NCBI GenBank assembly: GCA_036877525.1
Contig: JAZGTH010000002.1
Span: 2,774,001-2,838,000 of the forward strand
Direction of reading: 5' to 3'
Origin: Chromobotia macracanthus
Lineage: Eukaryota; Chordata; Actinopteri; Cypriniformes; Botiidae
DNA length: 64,000 nt
Shown here: piece by piece, positions 13,301 through 24,842 of the stretch
Position numbering within the stretch: the first letter of the stretch is position 1
Layout of the letters: each line of letters starts with the position of its first letter
The notes under the pieces: model-generated
Seen by the model: only the letters and a program-made list of their open reading frames with translations
Told to the model about the DNA's origin: nothing
The model's database searches: none
Program-made: the position numbers and the translations under genes

Positions 13301-16300
13301 ACATGCTCAATAACTGTTTTTCATTTATTTATTTTTAAAGTGATGGATTGCAGCTTTAAGGAAATACTCTTCCACTTTAGAGCTACATGTTTGGTCAAAT
13401 ATGCATTAAAAGAAAATGTAGCCTATTGGTATTAAAAATAACAGGCTTTTGAAAAGTACTTTGTATTATGAAGAAAGATTAAAATACAGTGGTAGTTTGT
13501 GAAAGTGAATATTAGAAAATATTTTAAACAATAAATGTAAAACAAAAATGTAAATGTAAGTATTTTCATGTATTATTACAAAAGAAGTTAATACATTTAA
13601 TAATTAGTTTATTTAATTACGTCATGATTAAATTATTGTAAAATAAATTTGCAACATTTAATCTTGTTTTATTAAATTATTTGTTCAGCTTTTTTATTTC
13701 CAGTACTTTGGTCCTTAATAACAATGATGAAGCTTTTGAAATTCATTAAAAAAAAGGGTAAATGGCAAATAAATAATAATTCTTTGGAATTTTCTTAGGG
13801 GGTTGTGGAATGTTCCATATGTGTCTCACATTTTCCTGGTGAAAGCAGATACATTAAGGACTGACCTCAAATCTCCTGATCTGTTTGAGTCTGCAACAAA
13901 TGATCCAGATATGGCCTTCTGCACCAACGTCCGAAATAAGGTCAGCGAAAGTTAATAGTAACAAAATAGACAAATAATAACAAATCTATTATTAACTTAA
14001 AAGTGGCTGATGCTTCAACTACCATTTACTCTGCTGTCATTATGACCCATGTTTTGCTCAATTTGAATTGCTTTCTGGCTTTCTTTTAAGGGTGTCTTCA
14101 TGTTTGTCACAAATGCACATACTTTCGGTCGAGTTTTATCAACAGAAAATTACCAGACAAACCACTTGCACAATGATCTCTGGCAGATCTTTGATAATCC
14201 TGTGGTAAGATAACAACTTAAAATATTTCACAGACAATCTTCATTTAAATATTTTACAAAACACTCTAAATGTGTTCTGTTTCTGTAAAATGTTAGCTAA
14301 CTGTTATTGTTTTTCTTGAACAGGACTGGGAGGAGACTTATATTCATGAGAATTATTCAAAGGTTTTGAGGGAAAATCTACTAGAAACAGTGAGTATTTA
14401 CCCACAAACAGAACTGAGATACAACATTTTCTAACTTCTATAAGGCTACATTAAAAACAATTGTGTTGTCTTAGAGGCAACATTAATTATTCTTTTCCTT
14501 ACTGGAAGAAGGAAGTGTGTCACTTAAAGTTTAAAAGAGTCCTCTTAAATTTTCCAAAGTCGCTTCAAATTGGTCAGAAAAAGAGAAATTGAAGATGCTA
14601 AATTGTGAACGGGTTCTTGATATCTTTAACAGTCTTGCCATGGCGAGGCAATCACTTAAGGGCAATAAATAGAACTGGAATTGTCTCATATCTTCTGTAT
14701 GCATTGAGTGATTTACATCAAACTTGGGAAATATGTTTGGTGTTAGGGTCTGATCACAATAATGTGGCTATTGTGAGTCACAGTCATAGTGTCACCTAGA
14801 ACTGTGTCACTTACAAAAGACTTAGAACAGAGGTTGAAATAGTCCTCAGTTATTTTCAGAATTAAATGCATGTGACAGCCATGCATTGTTGTCTGAGAAG
14901 CATCAGGTGCCGTTTCAATTAGACCATTTAAATTTTTTAATGTTAATAGTCCTTGCCCAGGAATAAAATGTGTTCAGCATTTCTTAGGGCATTATTAAAC
15001 TGTAGCCATGGCATTCTGGCTAGTTTTTTGATGGCCATTACAGCCCATCTCCAAGTCTCTATAATATTATGATCCTAAAAATACCTCAGGCTCCTCCTTC
15101 AATGCAAGTTGAGGGATTTTTTTAGCTGTTGTCTTTTATCTTCTGAAAATTGTTATTATATAGCAAAGTTGTATACACTTTTGATTTTTCTTTGTAGCCA
15201 TGCCCAGATGTGTACTGGTTCCCAGTTCTCAGTGAAGTGGGCTGCAATCATCTTGTTGAAGAGATGGAACATTTTGGCCAGTGGTCAGGAGGTGGAAATG
15301 CGGTATGTTGTGTTTTCCTTTTTCTTAAGATACATGTTTGACCCAAAGCAGAATTTATTGTTTTACCTTTGTCTTAATGCTCTGATGTTCTGTCTTTAGT
15401 TTTTAAAGCCAGCATTTTTTATGCATATAGGATTCTAGGATCCAAGGCGGATATGAAAATGTCCCAACAATCGATATTCACATGAATCAGGTGGGGTTCG
15501 AGAAAGAATGGCGAAAGTTCCTAGTGGATTTTGTCGCACCAGTCACCGAGAAAATGTTTCCTGGGTACCACACAACGGTAAGCCTTGCTTAGTCCTTTAC
15601 TGAATTTAAAGCACTTTTCGTATTTAGTATTACTTAGTATTACTTTAGTATTACTTAAGTATTATAATATGTACTTATTTTATTGTAAATATTTAGTGAT
15701 GCAAGAACTGCAGTCTTATTGGTAGCTGGATGCATTTTCAAAATACCAAACCAAAATATTAAAAAACACACAAAAGAATATCAATAGAATGGACTTTCTT
15801 TATCGAAATTCTGTTGCACTTTCTGTCGAGTTCTGTGGGAACAGGTTTTGTGTGGTTTTGCTTAAAGGGGTCATGACATGTTTTTAACATTTTGTTTTGT
15901 TCCCTGAGGTGTAATTGCAGGTGTAATTATTACTGAGTTTTTTTGACCAAAAAGATTATTTATGCCCCTTTTTCATGCTTTTCTTTAGTCCTGTGTTTAA
16001 ATAAGTCAGATTTGAGTATTTCCCTTTATGAACCTTCAGGTGTAATAATTAATTTATGACAATCATTAACTAACGTCTTAGCCAGTTAAGAGTACATCTG
16101 GGAACAGCTCACCATTTGACTGGCATCTCACTGCTATCATAATCGTATCATGAGTGTAACAAGGCCTTCAGATCCATTTGGTCCTCCAAAGTATTCAGCC
16201 TGTTGCGTGATATCCCTGATGTCCTTGTGGATCCAAAACAAAGAGTATGTTGCTGTGACTTTGTTCTCTGCGACTAAATAACTGTGGGTGGAGCCAACAA

Positions 16301-19300
16301 TGCAATGATGTAAACGTAGGTGTTGTTATCTTGCTCAGGGGCAGGGCACATGAAAATGACCCAGCCATTTTGCATTAGTTTTTATCTGGAGGACATAAAT
16401 GCTTTTATTATTGATAAGGAGGATGTTTTAAGCTATGCATTAATTATACCAAGACCAAGATAATCCCGAAAGACTTTGCCAGGACAGTGTAAGAAATTAC
16501 AGACTGTCTCTAAACAAATTCCACTTCAAGCTCATCCCCCAAAAAAAGACATATTGGTAAATGCGTCTGTCATACTTGCTTAATACCTGAACTAATATTG
16601 ATTCAATTAAAAGTATGGAAGTGGCAGAGAGACTTCAGGAAATAGCTTTGATCAAAGGGATATGTGATAGTAATTCAAATTTAGAAGGACATTTGGTCTG
16701 ACAGCATCATCCTACCATTTGGCATATCACGCAAAACAATAGCCACTATATGAGAACGGAAAGTGATGACTTCTACTGCAACCCTTAATTTACATTTAAA
16801 AAGGAAGACTTAATTTGCATTATAGGTGGAAAAACAGGTTTGAAAAAAGTATAAAATATTTATGCTGGTATTGTTCTGTGTTCATTCTGACTCCTAAACC
16901 CTGAGTGCTTCATGTACTTTGTCACTGCAACGCTTCATTAAGCTACTTCTTTGTTGAGATCTCTGAGGTCCTCATATTTTTTACAACAGTAACATACACA
17001 TTTTAAATGACAGACGTACAGATACCGCTCACTCAGATAAATTTACATCAGATAAATGGGTAAAAAAATTGGTGAAATGCTGCATACTGCTTGACGTTGG
17101 TGCATCTGTGTGTGTTTTGATCAGGCTCATTTTGATCTGGCGTTTGTAGTGAGGTATAAACCTGATGAGCAGCCTGCGTTAAGACCTCATCATGACGCTT
17201 CCACTTTCACTGTCAATATAGCACTCAATCAAGTGGGGATTGACTTTCAGGTAAGTTCATGTCTATTATACTGGACTATGCTATAATGATGCAATAATGT
17301 CAGTAATGATGCTGAAAATTTAATTAATCATGGAAAATGAAACTTAAAGTATTAAGAAAACTGTTCTATTTTCTTTGAGGGAACATTAAACACATTAAAA
17401 ATTATATTTACTACACTGTGAAAATAAAGGTTTTTTTGTCAGGCTCTATGCTTTCATAAACAACCTTTAACATCCACAGAATCTTTATTTTGCACAAAAG
17501 ATTCTATGTAGCATGAAAAGGTTTTATAGCTTATAAAAAGGTAAGAAAGAAATAGTTCTTTAGGAAACCACTATGACCTCGCTGTTAATAACCCTATATT
17601 TAGCACTCTATTTGTGGTAAAGTGTAGATGGATTATTTTTCCCTATAAGTCTATATCTATATACAGATAACTGAAAATAACGCAAACTGTGTGGCACACT
17701 CATAAACCTGGTTCAGACAAAGGCATTTAACACCGTGTTTCCTTTAAGTAGTCCAAAAGACCTAAAACAAACATCCATCAGAGTGTTTTCTATTCTACGT
17801 AATTATAATAAACAGTTCCCCTGAATAGACAAGCAGGGACTCTAATTATGTGATTTCTCTGGTAAAGATCATCCTAACACATAAAAGTTATTCAAGGAAC
17901 ATTTCAGTATGTACTTTTAATATGACATAATTATACATTATCATGGGATGATTAGAAAAGCACATCAAAATATCTTTGCAGTAAGGGATATTTTAGTTTA
18001 CCAAAATGCTAACTATGATGATGACGACAGTCCCAAGTCCTACAGCGCCATTGCCACCTGGTGCTTCTCAGTTTCAAGAGTTTTTGAGTATGTTAAGTGG
18101 CCCAAAAGCCCCGAAACCTTGAAAAAAAAACAAAGGGGCCCTTCACACCTTCAGTGCTTCGGCCCTAATAATAATAATACTCCTAATAATAAGGAAAACA
18201 TGTTGCGTGATTATCCTAAAAAAGTAAGATATAGAATATAAGAATATAAATATAGCTGCAATCAGTAATTACCTGGTCAAGCCCAAAGGGCTCAAAGGGA
18301 TAACACATACCAAGTTTCGTGTCAATACACCAAAGCATGGCAAAGATACAGCCTCATATACAATTTTACATGCATGCTGTAAAATTGCTAGACATGGTAT
18401 ATGAGAACGGTAAGGGGTATTAACATAAATTCTACAACTTTTTGACAAGGTTTTCTGTAGACGCTATATGCCAAATTGTGTGCTAATTGGACAAACCGTA
18501 TAGTGTTTCTCAGAAAATTCAAACTGGCAGAAAATTTGTTGGAAATGATGGAAAATTATGTCATATGGTGCGCTGGAATCAGCATGAGCCTAGGAATCAG
18601 ATCATTTTGTTTCTAGGATGTACAGTTCAGAAGTCATGAGCATAAACATGAGGGTTTGAGGTAGAGACACCAAATTTGCTCCAGTAACATTTCAGACTGT
18701 CCTCTGTCTATGTGCCAATTTTTTCACCATTGTCACAACTTTTCACCAGTTCAATGGGCTGTCTTAGACTCAAGTGGAAAAAGAAGAAGAAAACTAACAA
18801 TAACATAATCATAATAATAATGAATACAATTGTACTGTATTAATTTTATTATTTTTGCAATTATATCTAGTAAAGCTAGAGGTGCAGAAATTCCAAACTA
18901 AATGAGCTCAGTTTTTCATCCTGTGTTGACATTTTTTCTGTTTGGGTGAGACATCAAAGGGATATTATAAATACTACTGTCTCTTTAAGAGAGCCAATAG
19001 CATTTAGTTTAGGTCACACTTATGAAAAGGATTTGTTTACTTAGTGTTGTTTTTTATTAATGTGTGTCCAACAGCCTTTTTGTTTGCCTGAACTGCACTG
19101 TATAGTTGTAAGTTCATTTTCCTTTGGCCATTCATTCACTCTTCTCCTCTGTTCAGGGCGGCGGCTGTCAGTTCATAAGGTACAACTGCTCAGTTAAAGC
19201 TCCCAGGAAGGGCTGGGCGCTTATGCATCCAGGACGCCTCACTCATTACCACGAGGGCCTGCCCACCGTAGAGGGAGTTAGATACATTGTTGTTTCATTT

Positions 19301-19312
19301 GTGGACCCTTGA
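4399..19312 (+). CDS. plod1: Procollagen-lysine 2-oxoglutarate 5-dioxygenase 1 (lysyl hydroxylase 1), 19 coding exons
   Basis: It hydroxylates lysines of procollagen in the ER lumen using Fe(II), 2-oxoglutarate and ascorbate. Exons: 4399-4501, 5185-5276, 5486-5619, 5729-5892, 6186-6298, 6442-6505, 7959-8056, 8153-8254, 8797-8928, 9562-9683, 9914-10018, 10244-10369, 13799-13940, 14091-14204, 14324-14389, 15198-15302, 15431-15577, 17125-17250, 19157-19312. All phases join to 2211 nt (736 residues; human 727) and the product aligns end to end with human PLOD1. A signal peptide lies at about residues 6-25; a second in-frame ATG at codon 6 (4414) fits the human start better. The N-terminal glycosyltransferase-like domain has D109-S-Y-D112. 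The C-terminal dioxygenase domain has H665/D667 and H717 for iron and R727 for 2-oxoglutarate, each offset by 9 from human H656, D658, H708 and R718. The protein ends in VSFVDP. Introns 5 and 6 appear to use GC donors. No damage was seen. The zebrafish counterpart is called plod1a. Confidence 0.97.
6299..6441 (+). other. plod1: GC-AG intron 5 of plod1
   Basis: Exon 5 ends ...GACAAAAGG at 6298 and the intron begins GCAAGT at 6299, the strong form of the GC donor, ending in TTTAG at 6441. Moving to the nearest GT (6303) would add four bases and break the frame with exon 6, so the GC donor is required for the conserved protein DKR-KSINITLDN. Confidence 0.8.
6506..7958 (+). other. plod1: GC-AG intron 6 of plod1
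   Basis: Exon 6 ends ...GGAGCTCTTG at 6505 and the intron begins GCAAGT at 6506. This restores the conserved GALDEVVLKF across the junction with exon 7. A GT at 6512 (GTATAA) would keep frame but change D to the insertion GKY, so the GC donor is preferred, not proven. Confidence 0.65.
7718..7880 (+). mobile_element. tRNA-derived SINE in plod1 intron 6
   Basis: The head is tRNA-like, with an A box (TAGCTCAGCTGATAGAGC, about 7725-7742) and a B box (GGTTTGATTCC, about 7769-7779). The tail AGTCGCTTTGAATAAAAGC, then ATCTGCCAAATG, is shared with the LINE at the right end of the window. This is a short, old retroposon without coding capacity. Confidence 0.75.
9200..9541 (+). repeat. Dispersed repeat, copy A, in plod1 intron 9
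   Basis: This copy shares long similarity with copies at 14505-14930, 40300-41212 and 61490-62070. Shared landmarks are GTTGCCATGGTGAGGCAATC, ATCTTCTGCATGCATTGAGT, and TATTGTGAGTCACA followed by CCACCAACTGGCAG. It ends with CTTGGGCCTGTCATCGCTGC, then TTGCAGCTATA, directly before the exon 10 acceptor region. It is non-coding and most likely a non-autonomous transposon; its family is not named here. Confidence 0.6.
12490..12960. repeat. Degenerate tandem repeat of about 125-150 bp in plod1 intron 12
   Basis: The block CAGAACATCATAGAGAC occurs at 12562 and 12710 and in a diverged form at about 12837. Each is followed by a GGGTGG/GTTCG-type segment and by CCCTAGCAACC-like motifs. A related piece with CCCTAGCAAC lies near 11290-11330. 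CCCTAGCAACC-type repeats are frequent in fish introns; no coding content was seen. Confidence 0.5.
13010..13165. repeat. Short tandem repeat based on CATGCTAGCAT
   Basis: About ten variants of ATCATGCTAGCATCATG and AAACATGTTAGCATCATG follow each other. This is a degenerate minisatellite in plod1 intron 12, immediately right of the 125-150 bp repeat block. Confidence 0.7.
14505..14930 (+). repeat. Dispersed repeat, copy B, in plod1 intron 15
   Basis: This is the same family as 9200-9541. It contains CTTGCCATGGCGAGGCAATC, ATCTTCTGTATGCATTGAGT and GCTATTGTGAGTCACAGTCA. The right part stops after AGAAGCATCAGGTGCC, so the terminal GGGCCCGTCATCGCTGC end is missing in this copy. Confidence 0.6.
15862..16480. 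repeat. Left end of a TTAAAGGGGTCATGACATG-type repeat in plod1 intron 17
   Basis: The segment opens with TTAAAGGGGTCATGACATG, a sequence I associate with a dispersed fish element whose other end is the reverse complement. No matching right end was found, so this looks like a truncated or diverged copy. The right boundary is approximate. Confidence 0.3.
18250..18810 (-). repeat. Dispersed repeat with ATAGCTGCAA...GTAATTAC end, in plod1 intron 18
   Basis: The left end TATAGCTGCAATCAGTAATT is the reverse of the right ends GTAATTGCTGCTTGCAGCTA near 24.82 kb and GTAATTGCTGCTATAT near 49.68 kb, so this copy lies in the opposite orientation. The interior contains the phrase-like non-coding blocks (ACCAAGTTTCGTGTCAATAC, TCATATGGTGCGC) of a mobile repeat, with no open frame of interest. 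The right boundary is approximate. Confidence 0.45.
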
Positions 19313-19515
19313 GTTGTTTTTCTTATCAGAAACTTGATTCTATTTTTAAAACAGAAGATCTATAATAGTCCCACAATAAGGACTAGATAAGATAATCAAC
19401 AGGAGTTTGTGCTTGAACATGTTGGGACTGTGACTTACAATATGTCAGTGTAAATATTTTGTTACATAAAGGCAGCAGTTGATGTTGACAATTATAATAA
19501 ATTTCAAAAGCAGTT
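19313..19515 (+). other. plod1: plod1 3' UTR with polyadenylation signal
   Basis: AT-rich sequence follows the stop codon. An AATAAA lies at 19496-19501, giving a short 3' UTR of roughly 200 nt; longer forms cannot be excluded. Confidence 0.55.
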
Positions 19516-19519
19516 TTGA

Positions 19520-20830
19520 CAGATCACTTTTTGAACTCTATGCAATAATATCTGTCTTATTTATTGTCTTTTGTTAAAGAGATTACTACTATAACTAAAA
19601 ATGGATTCCTGTAATGCATACTGATAATCAGATCATGGAATCAGATTTATGGAATTCTGTACTGTCTTTAGCTTTGACATTCTATTGACATATTAGATTT
19701 ATAATAGTTTATATTTCGTTTTTAATAATACCCCTAAAGCAAAAAACAGCACCAAAAAGTTTGACTGCAGCTTAATTTTAATTAGAGATTTATCTTTTTG
19801 AATGAATGTTGGAAAACGCAATAAAAATATTTTAAATGCAAAATGTCTGTTGGACATACATTCATAAAACAACTTGCACATGATACATTGATCCATATAT
19901 CACTCAGTTGTTAATTGTAAATTTGGTTACGTTTTATCCAATTTTGTACATTATGTTTATTCTGATTAATTGGTTTTATTATTAAAACAAGGATGATGTG
20001 ACAATGTACATCTAAATTACAGTACACATCAAAATATTTTAAATGATTTTATTATAAAAGCATAGTAATAGTACTTTAAAAGAGTATTTTAAGAATTAAA
20101 TTTAAAAGTTACTTGACAAATTATATATGTACTCAGAGTTCAAAGTAAAAAAAATGATTAATTATTAAAAAAAGATTTGCAGAATACAGTTTACCCTCTC
20201 ATTCCATTAATACTAAACTGGCGAAATTATATTGATTGTCTCTTTGTTAATCAATTATGTCACTAAATTTAATATATTAAAGAAGGAAATGCATTTAAGT
20301 AGTTAAACAATGTTTAATTCCATTATAATTCATACTTGAAATGGACGTTGTTAAGGACGTTGTCTCAACTTGGTGAGGCACGATGTGTCCATTTATCCAT
20401 GAGTACTGGGTTACAGGATGTGCTGGAGCCTATCCCAGCTATCTCAGAACGAGGCAGGAAAACACTGGCCAGTGAATCTGTTTTTTGCCAGTGAATTTAA
20501 TTTTGCACACTGTTTGTTTTAGTTTCAGTGCTATTTAGGTTTCTCTGTCATTATGTTGCTGTAAATCGTGGTTCTGGCTGTTTTTCCTGTCTCTGAAGGG
20601 ACATCACTCAGTCATTTACTAGAATAGTATATTTCCTTACCGCTGCTTCTGCTGCTACTACTGGTAATACTACTAATTGTAATATAGAGATTACTAAGTT
20701 TTAGTCCTATTTGTTTGCGAAAATCAAATTCGAGGAATTAAAACAATTAACGACTGTACATTTAAATGCACAAAAACTTTTTCAAAAGTTCCAAGTTCAA
20801 GTTTCATTTTTTTTAAGTTTTCAATGCAGC
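19520..20830. other. Intergenic AT-rich stretch, no gene seen
   Basis: No coding signal was found on either strand. Around 20375-20450 there is a short piece resembling a common fish repeat (ATCCATGAGTACTGG ... CTGGAGCCTATCCCAGC). The remainder is simple AT-rich sequence. Confidence 0.4.
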
Positions 20831-21059
20831 TGAATGTGGGTTTCGGCGCCCCCTAGAGGATAAGGTTGAATACAGTTGTCGCACTTGGATGACGTAAAAC
20901 AGTTAGCTAAGGTTATGAGCTTAGGGTGACCAAATAATAGCTGGACAATTAGATAAGCACAGCTGTACGTTTCTGTCAACCTGTAAGCTAATGAATACTC
21001 TTGTTGTTTAGTTATTTAGTATTATTGCTTTTATTGCTTGTATGCGTTTATTTGTTTAT

Positions 21060-21211
21060 TAAGGAGCTTGTTTCAGTTTTGTTAAACCTCGATTGCATCG
21101 ACTGCTTTCCTCGGATAAACCTCTTCCAGAGCAAGATTGGACTTTGGGATTTATTTTGAGAAGACTTCGCTGGATCAACATGCTTGAGTAATAATAACCC
21201 CACCTTTTCAG
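21060..21211 (+). other. Candidate alternative 5' non-coding exon of mfn2
   Basis: The segment ends in a strong donor, CAG|GTAAGC, at 21211/21212 and lies upstream of mfn2 on the same strand. It could be a non-coding first exon, as mammalian MFN2 also has 5' untranslated exons. No start is defined. Support is the donor and position only. Confidence 0.22.
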
Positions 21212-21719
21212 GTAAGCGTACATGATCATAAATAGATTTAAATACAAAATTGATGCCTGTCTGGTTTGTTCCAGAATATGTATTTGTCAGCCTTTGTATG
21301 TTATTGTATAGCAATAGCAATGTTTATAAGTTATCCTACATGTTATGTATTATTTTGTAGACACGTAGAAAATTCTGACAATAGCACTGTATTCGGACTT
21401 AACCATCCTAATTTTTACATCAGTGTAAACGTGGTGGTTTGGATCATATGCTTAATTCATTGTATTACTCTGTGTATCTGAATTTCAAATGCTTCAAATT
21501 TGGTGTGTCTTTGTGTCATTTCATCTTGTGTAAGCATTCACACACGCTAGGTAAGTCTGTCTGGTCCTCGTAAAGGTACTGTTTTAATCTTTTGCAATTA
21601 AATGGTTCTACTATTTGAAAGATATGACCTGACTTTCTGACACGCCTAGGCCCTGTAAACAGGGAATTTAACAGGGAACTTAAAAGGAATTTAAGTTTAG
21701 GCAAGCCAGTACGGTCCGC

Positions 21720-22063
21720 CCTTTCTAAGCTAATGAAAACGCCTTCTGTCGATCACTGTGCGTCATCGTGTTTCCCGGCAAGCGGAGTGGCTGTCAAGTC
21801 TTTGGGGGGGTTTAAAAGACGGCTAATGAATGAAGGTGCGCTGCTGACTCAGAGTCAGTCTGTCTGACCCTTTAGACGAACTAAACACACTGACAGTGCA
21901 GCTGGTATTTGTTTCGGTAATATGTTTCACGGGTTTAGGCTCGTTTGACTCGCTGTGGGTTCGATCTCGTGGATGAGAGGACGTTCGTCGCGCGCTGCTG
22001 CTGCTACATTGATCTTGTCACCGTCGCATCTTTGAAGTTATTAGTTTATCTTATGGACTGTAC
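21720..22063 (+). promoter_or_regulatory. Probable mfn2 promoter and first non-coding exon
   Basis: This is the most CpG-containing stretch between plod1 and the mfn2 start codon. It has CGTCATCGTGTTTCCCGGC near 21760-21780, a TATA-like TTTAAAAG at about 21810, CpG clusters near 21980-22030, and a plausible donor CAG|GTATCA at 22063/22064. The mfn2 start codon lies 3.9 kb downstream in an exon whose acceptor is only four bases before the ATG, so at least one upstream non-coding exon must exist; this is the best candidate. Confidence 0.42.
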
Positions 22064-23478
22064 AGGTATCACACTCATTTTATCCGTAAAGTGATTTCAC
22101 TGAGGGGAATGAAGCTCGGTCACTGGAAGATCAAATGCTGGGGATCTTATACACATGATATGATGATCTTTATTGTTTTCTATGAGGGCGAAACACTCTG
22201 CAAGGTAAGACTGTGTATTTATGTATGCGGTTTATGTAAATGTTTATTTTCATGCTTTGAAATTTGGCTTGGCTTTCTAAAATCTGTCTACTGATGCCAC
22301 CTCTTTAAGGCAGCTGTCCCAAAACCTGCCACCGCTGAAGACAGCTGCTAATCCAGTAGATGCGTGTGAAAGAACAGACAATGCAATCCGGCTCTGCTTC
22401 TGTTCTTCTTTTTACCTGTTTGACATCTTGTACAATATGTAATTCCTCTGTTTTGCACAATGCATAACTCCTAATACCAGGGGGAATGACTACGTACGCC
22501 CAAGTAGGTCAAAATTTACCATTAACCAAACGCTTTTCACCTGCCACGAGATCTCACTGTTTATAGCCATGAGGCTATAAACTCCACCGGAATGACTGCT
22601 GCCTACCCGAACCCGCTTGGGTCTGGGGTCGGACCTTGGGTTTTCGAATCCAAGTGTACCCGTGAAGACCTCTACTGCTGACTTCAGCTGTGGCTGGTTT
22701 TGGGGAAGCTCCCTCTTCCACTTGGAGATTTTACTCGCTCTGCTTTATAACATTCATACCACAAGGTTATTAGTGAAGTGCCAAAACGGGATCAAGTAGC
22801 AAAAAGAAGTGGTTACCAAATGCTACTTTGCATATTAAATGTGCATGTGTACATTAAAATAAGTTTTAAAATGATAGTATTTTTGGTAGAATTTTTGCTG
22901 AACTCTGTTGGTACCTGAAGTAAGCTAGAACCTAACTATTACTATTTGGAAACGATGGTGCCTTTGATAGGCAGCTTATGTTGTTAACACAGAAATCACA
23001 CATTATATTGAGAGAGACCGAACCAGTTTGTTCATAATACAACAGCATAACCAGGGTAAATTCTTTATAATACTGGCTTTTATCGTTAGACTGCACATAG
23101 ATGACACAGCTCTTGGGTTGCTCATATACACGATAGACAGTGTCCAGGTTGTTGGCATATGGTGGATTTTGATAGTTAGATATCAGGTTAGGTGAACCTT
23201 TGAGGCCTGGCAAGTGCAGACAGCTGGGCCCTTATTGATGTTGCTATTAGTTGGTGCAGCAAAGGTGACTTTCTAGAGCACAAGTCTTCGATTCAGCACG
23301 CATTTGCCAACTGCAGTCCAGACTGTTTAATATGAAACCACTCCAACCATGTTTGGACCCCTGGCATTACTAGCATTGAATGTTATAGTGTAGGCTTGAG
23401 GTTACATGAATTGATCCAAACCTTGCTTAATTACTGTGGGTCTTTATTACTTCAAGAAGGCCTGTCACAGATACTCAT

Positions 23479-23715
23479 GGGGGCAGTTGTGGCCTACTTG
23501 TTGGTGAGTCAGGCTTGTAATCAGAAGGTTGCTGGTTCAATTCCAGCATTGTAAGGTTGCAACTGAAGTGTCATTGAGCAAGGCACGTCACCCTGATTGC
23601 TTCAAGGGCGGAGTAGTGCTACCCACTGCTCTGGGAGTGTGTGTGTTCCCGACTTGCAGTGTGTGTTATTGCAGTGTGTATTACCTTAAATTATTACTGT
23701 AGTATGTGTCTAGCT
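23479..23715 (+). mobile_element. tRNA-derived SINE, HE1-like
   Basis: It begins GGGGGCAGTTGTGGCCTACT and has a B-box-like GGTTCAATTCC. The phrase TTGAGCAAGGCACGTCACCC is followed by CCACTGCTCTGGGAGTGTGT, the order seen in fish HE1-type SINEs as I recall them. It lies in the 5' intron of mfn2 and is diverged and non-coding. Confidence 0.6.
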
Positions 23716-24784
23716 AGAACAGCTGTTTTTCTAGTGCTGTGTCAGCCTATACAGTCTCTGCTCAGAGATCCCACCCTCCTTTCAGAGTGCTCTCTAAAGC
23801 CATGTCCCCTCCAAAACAAAGTGTTCATAGTTTGGCAGGAAAGTGGGATGTTCTGTCATTGCATTCAGACTAAATGCAATGATTGGACAAACATTTTATG
23901 ATTGTGCACCTTACACAGAAGATATGTGTAAATAAATATATTTAGGCCATTTTACTTAGTGATTGCAATAAGGATGTGAAGTGACTTTCAACCAGCATAA
24001 ACAAAAGTGTTTCTAAAAAAAACACATACCCTGCCTTTAAATCTGTATCAGTCCATGAACAAACAGAATTCAGAAAGCAAGAATGTAGAGTAGTATTGGA
24101 ACGTGGGAGGTTTGTAATTTAGCAGTCACCAATATGTAATGCTATTACCAGTACCATAGGACTAATATTTAGCGCATTAGGCATTATAAAGATGAAAAAA
24201 CTCGCGTTTTAGGGGAAGCTGCTCCACTCAATTCAGTGTGTTTCTAAAATGTTTCCTTGCAATACACAGCAGTTTTATGGGATTTATTTTGTACCAATAA
24301 AAATGAATGCAAAGTTTGTAAATAAAAACAATATACTTGATGACAAAAGTGTAGCATGAGTTTCAAACAAAGCATATTTTTTAAAGCTGTTTACTAATTA
24401 TCCTATATGGCAAATTTACCTTATAGGAGAGTTTTCATTTACACTTTCACAGTTTCGTTACATTCAACATTCTGACACAAACCTCACATGTGGTGGTGTT
24501 TCACTGTGCTTTACCCTTATTGGCTAGTGAGATTTTGATGGATAGAAACTAAACCTAAGTGTAACGGATTGTTTGTTCTGTGTAGTGACTGTAAAGTACT
24601 TATTTAATTAGCATTTCCGTTAATAATTAATATTTAAGGTTTGGGTAGTCACATACAACTATTCCTTCAAGATGAGCTCTCAGGAGCATTATGGAACATC
24701 TATACCTATGTTTTATGTCACCTATGTTTTCTTAAAATAACTTTTTAATCTTACTTTTCATAACCTCACTGCTCAAGCATCTAA

Positions 24785-24842
24785 TGCTTTTCTTAGTGCC
24801 ATTGATGGGCTTGACCCCGTAATTGCTGCTTGCAGCTATTTT
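24785..24842 (+). repeat. Terminal piece of a dispersed repeat
   Basis: GGGCTTGACCCCGTAATTGC followed by TGCTTGCAGCTATT matches the outer end seen, in reverse, at 18250 and, in forward orientation, near 49.68 kb. The left extent of this copy is not clear. Confidence 0.45.

Noticed and set aside
20375..20450. Possible exon near GCTGGAGCCTATCCCAGCTA
   Set aside because: The phrase belongs to a common fish interspersed repeat and has no open frame.
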